Origin: Christiangramia flava JLT2011
GTDB taxonomy: Bacteria; Bacteroidota; Bacteroidia; Flavobacteriales; Flavobacteriaceae
Assembly (NCBI RefSeq): GCF_001951155.1
Contig: NZ_CP016359.1
Coordinates: 2,566,001-2,630,000 of the forward strand
DNA length: 64,000 nt
Reading direction: 5' to 3'
The position numbers and the translations under genes were made by a program. Below are positions 1-8,629 of this stretch, one piece after another. Position 1 is the stretch's first letter; every line of letters starts with the position of its first letter. Below the pieces are notes generated by a model. The model saw nothing but the letters and a program-made list of their open reading frames with translations, did no database searches and was not told where the DNA came from.

Positions 1-2
1 AT

Positions 3-209
3 GCACATGAAGTTAGTATAGACCTTTCGGAAATGACTTTATCTGATTTATCAGCCAGGATACTGACTTCAAAAAATGTACAGGATTATAACTCCTTTGA
101 AGATCCGGAAAGTATCAAGCCAGTGCCATTCAAAGATTTTAAAATGAAAAAGGGAAAACTGGATGTGGAAGTACCACCCTTTTCCGTGATCGTATTTGGA
201 GAAAAATAA
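3..209 (+). CDS. GH51 alpha-L-arabinofuranosidase, C-terminal fragment
   Basis: Open from the left edge of the window in the frame beginning at base 3 and ending with TAA at 207-209, giving the last 68 residues of a protein. The fragment contains ARILTSKNVQDYNSFEDP followed by KPVPFKDF and ends PPFSVIVFGEK. This matches the end of the C-terminal beta domain of GH51 alpha-L-arabinofuranosidases, where an N-x-F-x-x-P turn is followed by a strand ending in PxSxxV. The enzyme would remove terminal alpha-L-arabinofuranosyl groups from arabinan or arabinoxylan. It lies 42 bp upstream of the next glycosidase on the same strand, so it probably belongs to the same operon. The catalytic residues are outside the window. 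A second, complete GH51 sits at 6587-8563. Family assignment rests on the tail only. Confidence 0.75.
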   Translation, partial: AHEVSIDLSEMTLSDLSARILTSKNVQDYNSFEDPESIKPVPFKDFKMKKGKLDVEVPPFSVIVFGEK

Positions 210-251
210 GAACTCTCAGTGAAATTTCGCCTTAGAAGGCGAGGATTTAAA

Positions 252-2642
252 ATGCAGACTATGAAGAAGAAAATATATAGAAATCTCAGTGTATTATTGA
301 TGACCATGGGCTTAAGTTTGGGAGTAGCTCATAGCCAGCAGGAAAAGATACAGCTGTTTAAACTTCAGGATGTTCAATTAACATCCGGGCCTTTTCGCGA
401 TGCAATGATGACAGACCTGGATTATATCATGGAACTGGATGCAGACAGGTTGCTGGCTCCATTTCTGAAAGAAGCAGGTTTGGAACCGAAGGCTGAGAAT
501 TACCCGAACTGGGAAAACACAGGGCTGGATGGCCATATTGCGGGCCATTATCTCACAGCGCTTTCCCAAATGTATGCTTCTGCGGGTGATGAGGCTGCGC
601 TGGAACGCTTGGAGTATATGCTTCAGGAATTGGAGCGCGTTCAAAAGGCCAATGGGAATGGGTATATTGGTGGGGTTCCAGGCAGTAAAAAACTTTGGGA
701 CGAAATTGCTAGTGGAGAAATAAAAGCCGGGAGTTTCAGCCTGAACGACCGCTGGGTGCCTCTATACAACATCCATAAAACCTATTCCGGTTTAAGGGAT
801 GCATATCTGATTGCCGGTCAGGAATCCGCAAAAGAAATGCTGATACAATTTACTGACTGGATGTGGAATACCACAAGGGAGCTTTCCAAAGACCAGATTC
901 AGGATATGTTGCGATCGGAACACGGCGGATTAAATGAAGTTTTTGCCGACGTTGCGGAAATAACCGGCGACCAGAAGTATCTGGATCTGGCTTATAAATT
1001 TACACAGGAAGCAGTGCTGAAGCCTTTGGAAAAACAGGAGGATATCCTGAACGGGATGCATGCAAATACGCAGATTCCAAAAGTTATAGGCTATGAAACG
1101 ATTTATCACCTGGATGCCAATGAAGATTACCACACTGCTGCGGAATATTTTTGGGAGAATGTGGTGAACGAACGAACCGTGGCCCTAGGAGGGAATAGCG
1201 TGCGGGAGCATTTCAATCCGGCTGATGATTTTACATCAATGATCAATGACGTTCAGGGACCAGAGACCTGCAACACCTACAATATGCTTAAATTAACTGA
1301 AAAGTTATTCCAAAGTAAGCCAGAGGAGAAGTATGCAGCCTATTATGAAAAGGCCCTGTATAATCATATCCTGTCTTCACAACATCCTGATACCGGTGGC
1401 TTTGTTTATTTCACGCCAATGCGGCCGGAGCACTACCGCGTTTATTCCCAACCGGAAACCAGTTTTTGGTGTTGCGTGGGTTCAGGAATTGAAAACCACG
1501 GAAAGTACAACGAATTTATTTACGCCCATACAGCAAATGACCTGTATGTAAACCTTTTCATTCCTTCAGTTTTAAATTGGAAAGAAAAAGGTCTAAAGCT
1601 CACTCAGAAAACCCAATTTCCTCAGGAAGACGCTACTTCCTTTACCATTCATACCAGGAAATCCCAAAAATTGAACCTGTTGATAAGGTTTCCTGAATGG
1701 ACCGATAAGGAAGGATTTCAAATAAAGGTGAATGGTAATAACTGGAATATAGACCAGGTTTCAGGCAATTATATTTCAGTGAACAGGAAGTGGAAAGATG
1801 GCGATGAGGTGAGCGTGGAATTACCCATGCACATTTCTACGGAAGCTTTGCCTGATGGATCGAATTACCAGGCTTTTGAATATGGACCAATCGTTCTCGG
1901 AGCAAAGACTGGTGAGGAAGATTTGAAGGGCCTGTATGCCGATGCCAGTAGAGGCGGCCATATTCCGGCGGGCAGAAAAATCCCCTTATCAGAAACTCCG
2001 GTTTTAGTATCAGAAACTCCGGAAAATATTTCAGAAGCAGTAGAAAAAAACAGCAATTCTGATCTGAGTTTTTCGATGAAAGAACTACTGTATCCGCAAA
2101 AATTTAAGGATTTGGAATTCATTCCTTTCTATAATATCCATGATTCGCGATATGTGATTTACCTCCCGGTAGAAACTCCGGAAGGGCTGGCTGCGATCGA
2201 GGAAAAAAGAAAGCAACAGGAAATTCAGGAAAGAGAACTGGAAGCCCTCACGATCGATAAGGTCTCCCCAGGAGAACAGCAACCAGAATCAGATCACTTC
2301 ATCGAAACTGAAGACTCCAATATTGGTGTGAACCAGGACAGGCATTGGCGCGATGCTTCAGGTTATTTTAGCTATGTTCTGAAGGATGATAAAAAACAGG
2401 CCAGGCAGGTTCAGATCACCTATTTTGGATTGGACCGTGATCGTCATTTCAAAATCTTGATCAATGACCAGCTGGTGGCTGAAGAGCACCTGAACGGCGA
2501 TAAAGGCTACAGGTTCTTTACAGAAACGTACGAGCTTCCGAAGGAATTAACCGAAAAAGACCAAACCGATCTAAAAATAAAATTTGAAGCATTAGAAGGT
2601 TCCAGGACTGCTGGGATCTACGAAGTTAGACTAATGAAATAA
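252..2642 (+). CDS. Exported beta-L-arabinofuranosidase, GH127/GH146 (DUF1680)
   Basis: A 796-residue exported glycosidase of the DUF1680 superfamily, expected to release beta-L-arabinofuranose. Residues 1 to about 28 form a signal peptide ending near VAHSQ. The alpha/alpha barrel carries the family's metal and nucleophile residues: PETCN at about 337-341 (Glu338, Cys340) and FWCCVG with adjacent cysteines at about 407-408. In characterised GH127 enzymes these positions bind zinc and one Cys is the nucleophile. The N-terminal WENTGLDGHIAGHYL stretch is more typical of GH146 (BT0349-like) than of HypBA1-type GH127. Residues past about 690 form a C-terminal beta domain common in Bacteroidota members. 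The ATG at 252 is chosen because AGGA lies just upstream and the signal peptide then starts properly; an in-frame ATG at 219 would add 11 basic residues, and 261 is an alternative. The next gene starts 2 bp after the stop. Confidence 0.88.
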   Translation: MQTMKKKIYRNLSVLLMTMGLSLGVAHSQQEKIQLFKLQDVQLTSGPFRDAMMTDLDYIMELDADRLLAPFLKEAGLEPKAENYPNWENTGLDGHIAGHYLTALSQMYASAGDEAALERLEYMLQELERVQKANGNGYIGGVPGSKKLWDEIASGEIKAGSFSLNDRWVPLYNIHKTYSGLRDAYLIAGQESAKEMLIQFTDWMWNTTRELSKDQIQDMLRSEHGGLNEVFADVAEITGDQKYLDLAYKFTQEAVLKPLEKQEDILNGMHANTQIPKVIGYETIYHLDANEDYHTAAEYFWENVVNERTVALGGNSVREHFNPADDFTSMINDVQGPETCNTYNMLKLTEKLFQSKPEEKYAAYYEKALYNHILSSQHPDTGGFVYFTPMRPEHYRVYSQPETSFWCCVGSGIENHGKYNEFIYAHTANDLYVNLFIPSVLNWKEKGLKLTQKTQFPQEDATSFTIHTRKSQKLNLLIRFPEWTDKEGFQIKVNGNNWNIDQVSGNYISVNRKWKDGDEVSVELPMHISTEALPDGSNYQAFEYGPIVLGAKTGEEDLKGLYADASRGGHIPAGRKIPLSETPVLVSETPENISEAVEKNSNSDLSFSMKELLYPQKFKDLEFIPFYNIHDSRYVIYLPVETPEGLAAIEEKRKQQEIQERELEALTIDKVSPGEQQPESDHFIETEDSNIGVNQDRHWRDASGYFSYVLKDDKKQARQVQITYFGLDRDRHFKILINDQLVAEEHLNGDKGYRFFTETYELPKELTEKDQTDLKIKFEALEGSRTAGIYEVRLMK

Positions 2643-2644
2643 TT

Positions 2645-3598
2645 ATGAGGAACCTGGTTTTTTGTATGCTGCTCGGCACTACTTTTCTGGCTATGGCGCA
2701 GCAGGAACATTTTAATAATCCCATAGTGACCGATAAATACACGGCAGATCCCGCTGCGATAGTTCACGATGGGAAAGTGTATCTCTATGCAGGTCACGAT
2801 GAACCGGCTGATGATTATAATTTTTACGATCTCAACGAGTGGCTGGTTTATTCTTCTGAAGATATGATTCATTGGAAAGAGCATCCCGTTCCGCTTAAAG
2901 CTTCTGATTTTAAATGGGCGAAGGAAGATGCCTGGGCTGCCGAAGTGATTGAGAAAAATGGCAAATTTTACTGGTACGTAACGGTCCATCACGATGATAC
3001 GCACCCGGGAAAGGCCATTGGTGTAGCCGCGGCTGATAGTCCGATAGGGCCTTTTAAAGATGCCATAGGCAAAGCCTTGATCACTAATGATATGACTACG
3101 GAATTTACCGATATCAGTTGGGATGATATTGATCCTACTGTGTTCATAGACGATAATGGGCAGGCTTATTTATACTGGGGAAATACCGTTTGTTACTGGG
3201 CAAAATTAAAAGACAACATGATCGAACTGGATGGAGAAATCCACGCCATTACCAGCCTGCCACATTATACAGAAGCGCCTTACATTCATAAAAAAGGAGA
3301 CTGGTACTATTTATCGTACGCCTATGATTTTCCTGAAAAAACAGCTTATGCGATGAGCCGGTCTATGGAAGGACCCTGGGAATATAAAGGTATTCTGAAT
3401 GAAGTCGCGGGAAATAGCAATACCAATCATCAGGCAATTATTGAATTTAAGGGGATCGATTACTTCATTTATCACAACGGAAGCATCCCCACAAAGGGAG
3501 GTAGTTTCCGAAGATCGGTTTGCATAGACCAGCTTTTTTATAATGCTGATGGAACACTGAAAAGAATTCAGATGACTTCGGAAGGAATTCAGAAATAA
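2645..3598 (+). CDS. Exported GH43 arabinosidase/xylosidase-type glycosidase
   Basis: A 317-residue five-bladed beta-propeller glycosidase with a signal peptide cleaved near MAQQ (about residue 19). The GH43 catalytic triad is visible: general base Asp35 in TADPA, pKa-modulating Asp163 in DIDPTVF, and general acid Glu210 in YTEAPY. The protein has the catalytic propeller only, with no C-terminal beta-sandwich, which fits short exo-acting arabinofuranosidases or related GH43 subfamilies. Exact linkage specificity cannot be read from sequence. The start is 2 bp after the preceding stop and the stop is 8 bp before the next gene, so it is surely co-transcribed with the surrounding arabinan genes. 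The likely role is trimming arabino-oligosaccharides in the periplasm or at the surface. Confidence 0.87.
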   Translation: MRNLVFCMLLGTTFLAMAQQEHFNNPIVTDKYTADPAAIVHDGKVYLYAGHDEPADDYNFYDLNEWLVYSSEDMIHWKEHPVPLKASDFKWAKEDAWAAEVIEKNGKFYWYVTVHHDDTHPGKAIGVAAADSPIGPFKDAIGKALITNDMTTEFTDISWDDIDPTVFIDDNGQAYLYWGNTVCYWAKLKDNMIELDGEIHAITSLPHYTEAPYIHKKGDWYYLSYAYDFPEKTAYAMSRSMEGPWEYKGILNEVAGNSNTNHQAIIEFKGIDYFIYHNGSIPTKGGSFRRSVCIDQLFYNADGTLKRIQMTSEGIQK

Positions 3599-3606
3599 AA
3601 AATGAG

Positions 3607-4593
3607 ATGAGAATCAGCCAGTTTATAATCCTAGTTCTTCTTTTGACTTTTACAGTCAGTAGCGCTCAGAAAACGGCTAATATACGCGTGCATGATCCTG
3701 TGGTGGCCAAAGAAAATGGAAAGTATTATCTTTTTAATACTGGCAAGGGCATCGGAGTGTATGCCTCAACAGATCTTGAGAACTGGGAAAAAATGCCGCC
3801 GGTGTTTCCTGAAAAACCTGCGTGGACAGATTCCGTAGTTCCAGATTTTGAAAACCATATCTGGGCGCCAGATATTATTAAAAAAGGGGATACCTGGTAT
3901 TTATTCTATTCTGTATCAGCTTTCGCCAAAAACACTTCAGCGATAGGGGTAGCAACCAATAAAACCCTGGATCCTTCAGATGCAAATTTTCAGTGGATTG
4001 ATCATGGAATAGTGGTACGATCCATTCCCGATAGGGATATGTGGAATGCGATCGATCCCAACATCATTTTTGATGAAAATGAAAATGCCTGGATGGCTTT
4101 TGGATCGTTCTGGAACGGTTTAAAAATGGTCAAACTGAATGAGGATCTTACAAAAATAGCCCAACCGGAAGCCTGGCGAACCATTGCCAGGAGACAACGT
4201 TCCTTTAAGCTGGATAATAAGGATCCTGGAGACGCAGCTTTAGAAGCACCGTTTATTTTTAAAAAAGGAGACTGGTATTACCTGTTTTTATCCTGGGACC
4301 TGTGTTGCCGGGGAAAAGAGAGTACTTATAAAGTAGTAGTTGGCAGATCTGAAAAAGCAACAGGTCCGTTTTTCGATAAGAATGGGATCCCCCTGAATCA
4401 GGGTGGCGGAAGTATTGTTTTAGAAGGAAATGAAGACTGGTACGGCCGTGGTCATAATAGCGTCTACCATTTTGAAGGGGAAGATTTGATGTTCTTCCAT
4501 GCGTATGACGCAAATGATAATGGCGCACCAAAATTGGGCATCCGGAAGATCGATTGGATCGACGGGTGGCCGACTTTAAAAGACTTTAAATAA
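3607..4593 (+). CDS. Exported GH43 arabinan endo-1,5-alpha-L-arabinosidase type
   Basis: A 328-residue exported GH43 with a signal peptide ending VSSAQ (about residue 20). The triad is Asp30 in VHDPV, Asp150 in AIDPN and Glu213 in LEAPF. Further marks of the endo-arabinanase group are the HIWAPDI motif, the blade motif FLSWDLCCRG with its double cysteine, GHNSVY, and a late HAYD that carries the structural His of the propeller centre. These place it with GH43 subfamilies 4-6 (AbnA/Arb43-like), which cut alpha-1,5-arabinan internally. It supplies oligosaccharides to the GH51, GH43 and GH127 enzymes beside it. The length is normal for the catalytic domain. It starts 8 bp after the previous stop and ends 8 bp before the next gene. 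Confidence 0.9.
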   Translation: MRISQFIILVLLLTFTVSSAQKTANIRVHDPVVAKENGKYYLFNTGKGIGVYASTDLENWEKMPPVFPEKPAWTDSVVPDFENHIWAPDIIKKGDTWYLFYSVSAFAKNTSAIGVATNKTLDPSDANFQWIDHGIVVRSIPDRDMWNAIDPNIIFDENENAWMAFGSFWNGLKMVKLNEDLTKIAQPEAWRTIARRQRSFKLDNKDPGDAALEAPFIFKKGDWYYLFLSWDLCCRGKESTYKVVVGRSEKATGPFFDKNGIPLNQGGGSIVLEGNEDWYGRGHNSVYHFEGEDLMFFHAYDANDNGAPKLGIRKIDWIDGWPTLKDFK

Positions 4594-4601
4594 GAATCAA
4601 G

Positions 4602-6590
4602 ATGATGAAAAAAAAGATGGTTTCCTTAGCGGGATTAGTAATAGCTGTTTTCTTGCTGTTTTCCTGTAAAGAAGAACGGAAAGAGATCAAAGAAAACGAT
4701 ACTGATGTTCTGGCGTATCATTTAGAGCCGGTGGATATCAGGCATGTGAAATTAACCGATTCTTTTTGGCTTCCCATCATTGAAAGAGTTCAGCAGAAGA
4801 CGATAGATTACGCTTTGAACAAAGTGGAAGAAGAAGGGCGTCTCGATAATTTTTTGATCGCCGGAGGGCAGATGGAAGGAGATGTGAAAGGGGCCATGCC
4901 TTTTGATGATACAGATGTTTATAAGATCATTGAAGGTGCATCGTATTCTTTGATCAGTGCTCCAAATGACACCTTATCAACAGCCCTGGATTCCCTTATC
5001 AGCATTATTCAGACCGGGCAGGAAAAAGATGGATATCTTACGACCTGGAGAACGATTGATCCAGCTAAACCACCGGCTTCCTGGGTAAAGGTTAATGAAG
5101 GGAAACGTTGGGAATACCTGGCAATGAGCCATGAACTCTACAATGCCGGTCATTTATATGAGGCTGCTGCCGCTCATTACAGGGCAACCGGAAAAGAGAA
5201 TTTTTTGAATATTGCTCTAAAAAATGCAGACCTTATGGTCAAAACCTTTGGGGACCAGGAAGGGCAAATTCATGCAGTGCCAGGGCATCAGATTATTGAA
5301 ACAGGTTTGATCAAATTATACAGTATCACTGAAAACAAGGACTATCTTAAACTTGCCAGGTACTTTCTGGATAACCGCGGGAATCCAGATCATCATGAAC
5401 TGTTTGGGGAATATTCCCAGGATCATGAGCCGGTTACCCAACAGGATGAGGTGGTTGGTCATGCTGTACGCGCCGTGTATATGTATGCAGGAATGACTGA
5501 TATTGCTGCGCTTCAGCAGGATTCAGCTTATTATAAAGCCGTCACCAGTCTCTGGGAGAACATGGTCAATAAGAAGATGTATATCACCGGCGGAATAGGG
5601 GCGAAGCATGAAGGAGAGGCATTCGGGGAAAATTATGAGTTGCCGAATCTTACGGCTTATAATGAAACCTGTGCGGCCATTGGCGACGTTTACTGGAATC
5701 ATCGGTTACATAATATTACCGGTGAGGTAAAGTATTTTGATGTGATCGAGCGCACGCTCTATAATGGGCTTATTTCCGGGCTGTCACTGGATGGACAGAA
5801 ATTTTTCTATCCCAATGCGCTCGAATCAGATGGGACCTATGAATTCAACCAGGGCGCCTGTACGAGGAAAGACTGGTTTGATTGCTCCTGTTGCCCAACG
5901 AATGTCATTCGATTTATTCCATCCATCCCGGGCTTAATTTATTCAAAATCTGAAAGCGCGATTTATGTTGATCTGTATGCTTCCAATACCGCAGATATCG
6001 AATTTCAGGATCAGGTAATACAAATCTCACAAAAAACTGCTTACCCCTGGAACGGAATGGTAGAAATAGCTGTAGAACCTCAAAAACCTGCTGAATTTGA
6101 ATTAAAATTGAGAGTGCCTGGATGGGCTCGGAATGAAGTGTTGCCAGGCAACCTGTATCAGTATTCCAGCAAAATGGAAGAAATGCCAGAAGTGATGGTA
6201 AATGGTAAAAAAATGACCGCTGAAATTGTTGATGGTTATCTGGTAATGGATCGAAAATGGGAGGAATCCACTACGATTGTACTGGATTTTCCAATGCAGG
6301 TTCGGGAAGTACTGGCAGATGATAAAGTGGAGGATGATCGAGGGAAAGTATCCCTAGAATACGGGCCAATTGTTTATGCCGTGGAAGAAGTTGATAATAA
6401 AGACAATTTTGAACAGTTGCAAATCACTCCTCAAACGAATTTCAGCGTACAATTCGAGAAAGATCTGCTACAGGGCGTCAACACCTTGAAATTTGATGAT
6501 TTTAAGGCAATCCCTTACTATTCCTGGTCGAATCGGGGGATTGGTAAAATGAAAGTATGGTTAAAAAATAATTCGAAGGATAGAACATGA
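4602..6590 (+). CDS. Lipoprotein beta-L-arabinofuranosidase, GH127 (DUF1680)
   Basis: A 662-residue lipoprotein with lipobox LLFSC placing the lipidated Cys at about residue 22. Unlike the neighbour at 252, it aligns well with HypBA1-type GH127. It has FGENYELPN containing the presumed acid Glu, then YNETCAAIGDVYWNHR with metal-binding Glu and Cys, YNGLISGLSLDG, and DCSCCPTNVIRF with the paired Cys of the zinc/nucleophile site. The reaction is release of beta-L-arabinofuranose from arabinan side chains or plant glycans. Its last codons overlap the next gene by 4 bp (ATGA), showing translational coupling with the GH51. An ATG at 4605 is an equal alternative start. Two DUF1680 enzymes of different subtypes and different anchoring in one operon suggest division of labour. 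Confidence 0.9.
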   Translation: MMKKKMVSLAGLVIAVFLLFSCKEERKEIKENDTDVLAYHLEPVDIRHVKLTDSFWLPIIERVQQKTIDYALNKVEEEGRLDNFLIAGGQMEGDVKGAMPFDDTDVYKIIEGASYSLISAPNDTLSTALDSLISIIQTGQEKDGYLTTWRTIDPAKPPASWVKVNEGKRWEYLAMSHELYNAGHLYEAAAAHYRATGKENFLNIALKNADLMVKTFGDQEGQIHAVPGHQIIETGLIKLYSITENKDYLKLARYFLDNRGNPDHHELFGEYSQDHEPVTQQDEVVGHAVRAVYMYAGMTDIAALQQDSAYYKAVTSLWENMVNKKMYITGGIGAKHEGEAFGENYELPNLTAYNETCAAIGDVYWNHRLHNITGEVKYFDVIERTLYNGLISGLSLDGQKFFYPNALESDGTYEFNQGACTRKDWFDCSCCPTNVIRFIPSIPGLIYSKSESAIYVDLYASNTADIEFQDQVIQISQKTAYPWNGMVEIAVEPQKPAEFELKLRVPGWARNEVLPGNLYQYSSKMEEMPEVMVNGKKMTAEIVDGYLVMDRKWEESTTIVLDFPMQVREVLADDKVEDDRGKVSLEYGPIVYAVEEVDNKDNFEQLQITPQTNFSVQFEKDLLQGVNTLKFDDFKAIPYYSWSNRGIGKMKVWLKNNSKDRT

Positions 6591-8563
6591 GAAAATTATA
6601 CAGCATATTGATCGTATTGATCATCGTTGGAAGTACGAAACTGAAAGCCCAGGATCACAACCTAAGCGTGGATGCCAGCAAATCTTTTGCAGAAATTCAG
6701 CCCACCATGTATGGGATCTTTTTCGAAGACATCAATTTTGCCGCAGATGGCGGATTGTACCCGGAACTGGTAAAGAACCGAAGCTTTGAATTTGAATTAG
6801 GCTTGATGGGTTGGGAAGAACCAAACAGCGACCGGCACTCTTTCAATCAAAATAGTGGAAAGGCCCAACTCGTAAAATATAGCGATAGCACAAATAACCA
6901 CAATTATGTGCTGGTAACGGTGAATGATCCAGAGGGATATGAGTTGATAAATCAAGGTTACCGGGGAATGGGAATTAAAAAAGGTGAGCAGTACCGCGTT
7001 TCTTTTGATGCAGCGAATAAAGGGGCAATTTCGGCGGTAAAATTTGAATTGTTAGATGAGGAAGATAATTTGGTGAGTTCCACTACAGTCCCGGTTAATT
7101 CTATAAATTGGAAATCTTATGAAACCGAAATAATTCCTTCGGAAACCGTGGAAAAAGCCAAACTTAGAATGACTTTTGAAGGAACCGGGGATATCTGGAT
7201 GGATATGATCTCGATTTTCCCGAAGAATACCTGGAAAGGAAGAAAGAACGGACTTCGTAAAGACCTGGTACAATTACTGGCAGCTATGAACCCCGGCTTT
7301 TTAAGGTTCCCGGGTGGCTGTATTGTGGAAGGGAGAACACTGGCGCAAAGATATCAGTGGAAAAAGACCGTTGGCCCTGTTGAAGAGCGGGAAACCCTGG
7401 TCAATCGCTGGAATGAAGAATTTTCCCATCGGTTAACACCTGATTATTTTCAAAGTTTCGGGCTTGGTTTTTATGAATACTTCCAGCTTTCAGAAGATCT
7501 GGGTGCAGAGCCCTTACCCATCTTAAGCTGCGGAATTGCCTGCCAGTTCAATACTGGTGAGCTGGTGCCCATGCAGGATCTTGATCCGTACATTCAGGAT
7601 GCGCTTGACTTGATTGAATTTGCAAACGGGGGTCCCGAAACCAACTGGGGAAAAGTGAGAGCGGAAATGGGACACCCGGAGCCGTTCCAAATGAAATATA
7701 TCGGAATTGGAAATGAGCAATGGGGACCGGAATACATTAAAAGATATAAGGAATTCGAAAAGGCCATTCGGGCTAAATATCCTAAAATCATCATTGTTTC
7801 GGGAAGCGGTCCTTTTCCCGATGGAGAATATTTTGAATATGGTTGGGAACAGTTAAAAGAGATGGGAGCGGCGATCGTAGATGAACATTATTACAGAAGT
7901 CCGGAGTGGTTTCGCGAGAATGCCAACAGGTATGACCATTATGACCGAAGTGGACCAAAGGTTTTTGCCGGTGAATATGCTGCTCAAAGTGTAGCCATTG
8001 CCAGTCCCGAAAATAAGAATAACTGGGAAACTGCCTTATCTGAAGCAGCATTTATGACCGGCCTGGAAAGAAATGCTGATGTAGTGACGCTCACTTCTTA
8101 CGCACCCCTGATGGCTCATAAAGAAGGTTGGCAATGGACTCCTGATATGATCTGGTTCGACAACCTGCAATCATACGGAACACCAAATTATTATGTTCAG
8201 AAACTATTTGGAACCAATAGCGGGACAAACCTGTTGAAGATTACGGAAGATGGGAAAGAACTGATTGGGCAGGAGGAACTCTACGCTTCGGCGGTTACCG
8301 ATTCAAATTCAGGGGAATTGATCATCAAGCTGGTAAATACTTCTTCCGAAGAAAAATCAGTTAAATTGGATGTAAAAGGCACAAGGCTAGGTTCCTCCGG
8401 GAAAATGATGGTTCTGCAGAAACAGGATTTATCTGCTGAAAATTCTTTTGAGAACCCCACGAACATTCAGCCGGTAGAGGAAACTATCAAAACTGGATCG
8501 CAGCAACTGGAAGTTTCTTTAAAGCCTTATTCGCTCAATGTCCTGAAGTTAAAGATGAGTTAA
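6587..8563 (+). CDS. Exported GH51 alpha-L-arabinofuranosidase
   Basis: A 658-residue exported GH51 exo-alpha-L-arabinofuranosidase. The signal peptide spans about residues 1-21 (ending KLKAQ). The mature N-terminus has the family block FFEDINFAADGGLYPELVKN. A CBM4-like beta-sandwich follows at about 80-205, then the TIM barrel with FRFPGGCIVEG, acid/base Glu377 in GIGNEQW, VDEHYY, and nucleophile Glu463 in FAGEYAA. The C-terminal beta domain ends LKPYSLNVLKL, the same type of tail as the fragment at the left edge. It starts inside the stop of the preceding GH127 (ATGA overlap). It is the last gene before a 66-bp gap carrying an inverted repeat and promoter-like sequence, so it probably closes the depolymerase operon. 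Confidence 0.93.
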   Translation: MRKLYSILIVLIIVGSTKLKAQDHNLSVDASKSFAEIQPTMYGIFFEDINFAADGGLYPELVKNRSFEFELGLMGWEEPNSDRHSFNQNSGKAQLVKYSDSTNNHNYVLVTVNDPEGYELINQGYRGMGIKKGEQYRVSFDAANKGAISAVKFELLDEEDNLVSSTTVPVNSINWKSYETEIIPSETVEKAKLRMTFEGTGDIWMDMISIFPKNTWKGRKNGLRKDLVQLLAAMNPGFLRFPGGCIVEGRTLAQRYQWKKTVGPVEERETLVNRWNEEFSHRLTPDYFQSFGLGFYEYFQLSEDLGAEPLPILSCGIACQFNTGELVPMQDLDPYIQDALDLIEFANGGPETNWGKVRAEMGHPEPFQMKYIGIGNEQWGPEYIKRYKEFEKAIRAKYPKIIIVSGSGPFPDGEYFEYGWEQLKEMGAAIVDEHYYRSPEWFRENANRYDHYDRSGPKVFAGEYAAQSVAIASPENKNNWETALSEAAFMTGLERNADVVTLTSYAPLMAHKEGWQWTPDMIWFDNLQSYGTPNYYVQKLFGTNSGTNLLKITEDGKELIGQEELYASAVTDSNSGELIIKLVNTSSEEKSVKLDVKGTRLGSSGKMMVLQKQDLSAENSFENPTNIQPVEETIKTGSQQLEVSLKPYSLNVLKLKMS

Positions 8564-8564
8564 A

Positions 8565-8593
8565 TTAATAAGTGTTTTATTTACGCTTATTAA
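8565..8593. promoter_or_regulatory. Inverted repeat, candidate arabinose operator
   Basis: Perfect 8-bp arms TTAATAAG (8565-8572) and CTTATTAA (8586-8593) face each other, and the inner bases GT/AC also pair after one mismatch, giving an 11-7-11 palindrome. It fills most of the short gap between the GH51 stop and araB and overlaps the region where the araB promoter would be read. Bacteroidota control arabinose genes with AraR, a Nudix-family repressor known from Bacteroides thetaiotaomicron; I cannot confirm that this is its site. Confidence 0.5.
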
Positions 8594-8612
8594 ATGAAAA
8601 ATGATATATTTG
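8582..8612 (+). promoter_or_regulatory. Candidate araB promoter (Bacteroidota type)
   Basis: TATATTTG at 8605-8612 matches the Bacteroidota -7 element TAnnTTTG exactly. The -33 position, 19 bp upstream, reads TTAC and is a poor match to TTTG. Transcription would begin near 8619, downstream of the ATG at 8594 and upstream of the ATG at 8630, supporting the later start for araB. The inverted repeat at 8565-8593 covers the -33 region, the expected place for a repressor. Confidence 0.45.
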
Positions 8613-8629
8613 AAATAAATGATTTGAGG

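Noticed and set aside
8594..8629. ATG at 8594 as araB start
   Set aside because: It lies upstream of the predicted transcription start, directly against the inverted repeat, and adds 12 residues with no counterpart in AraB proteins.
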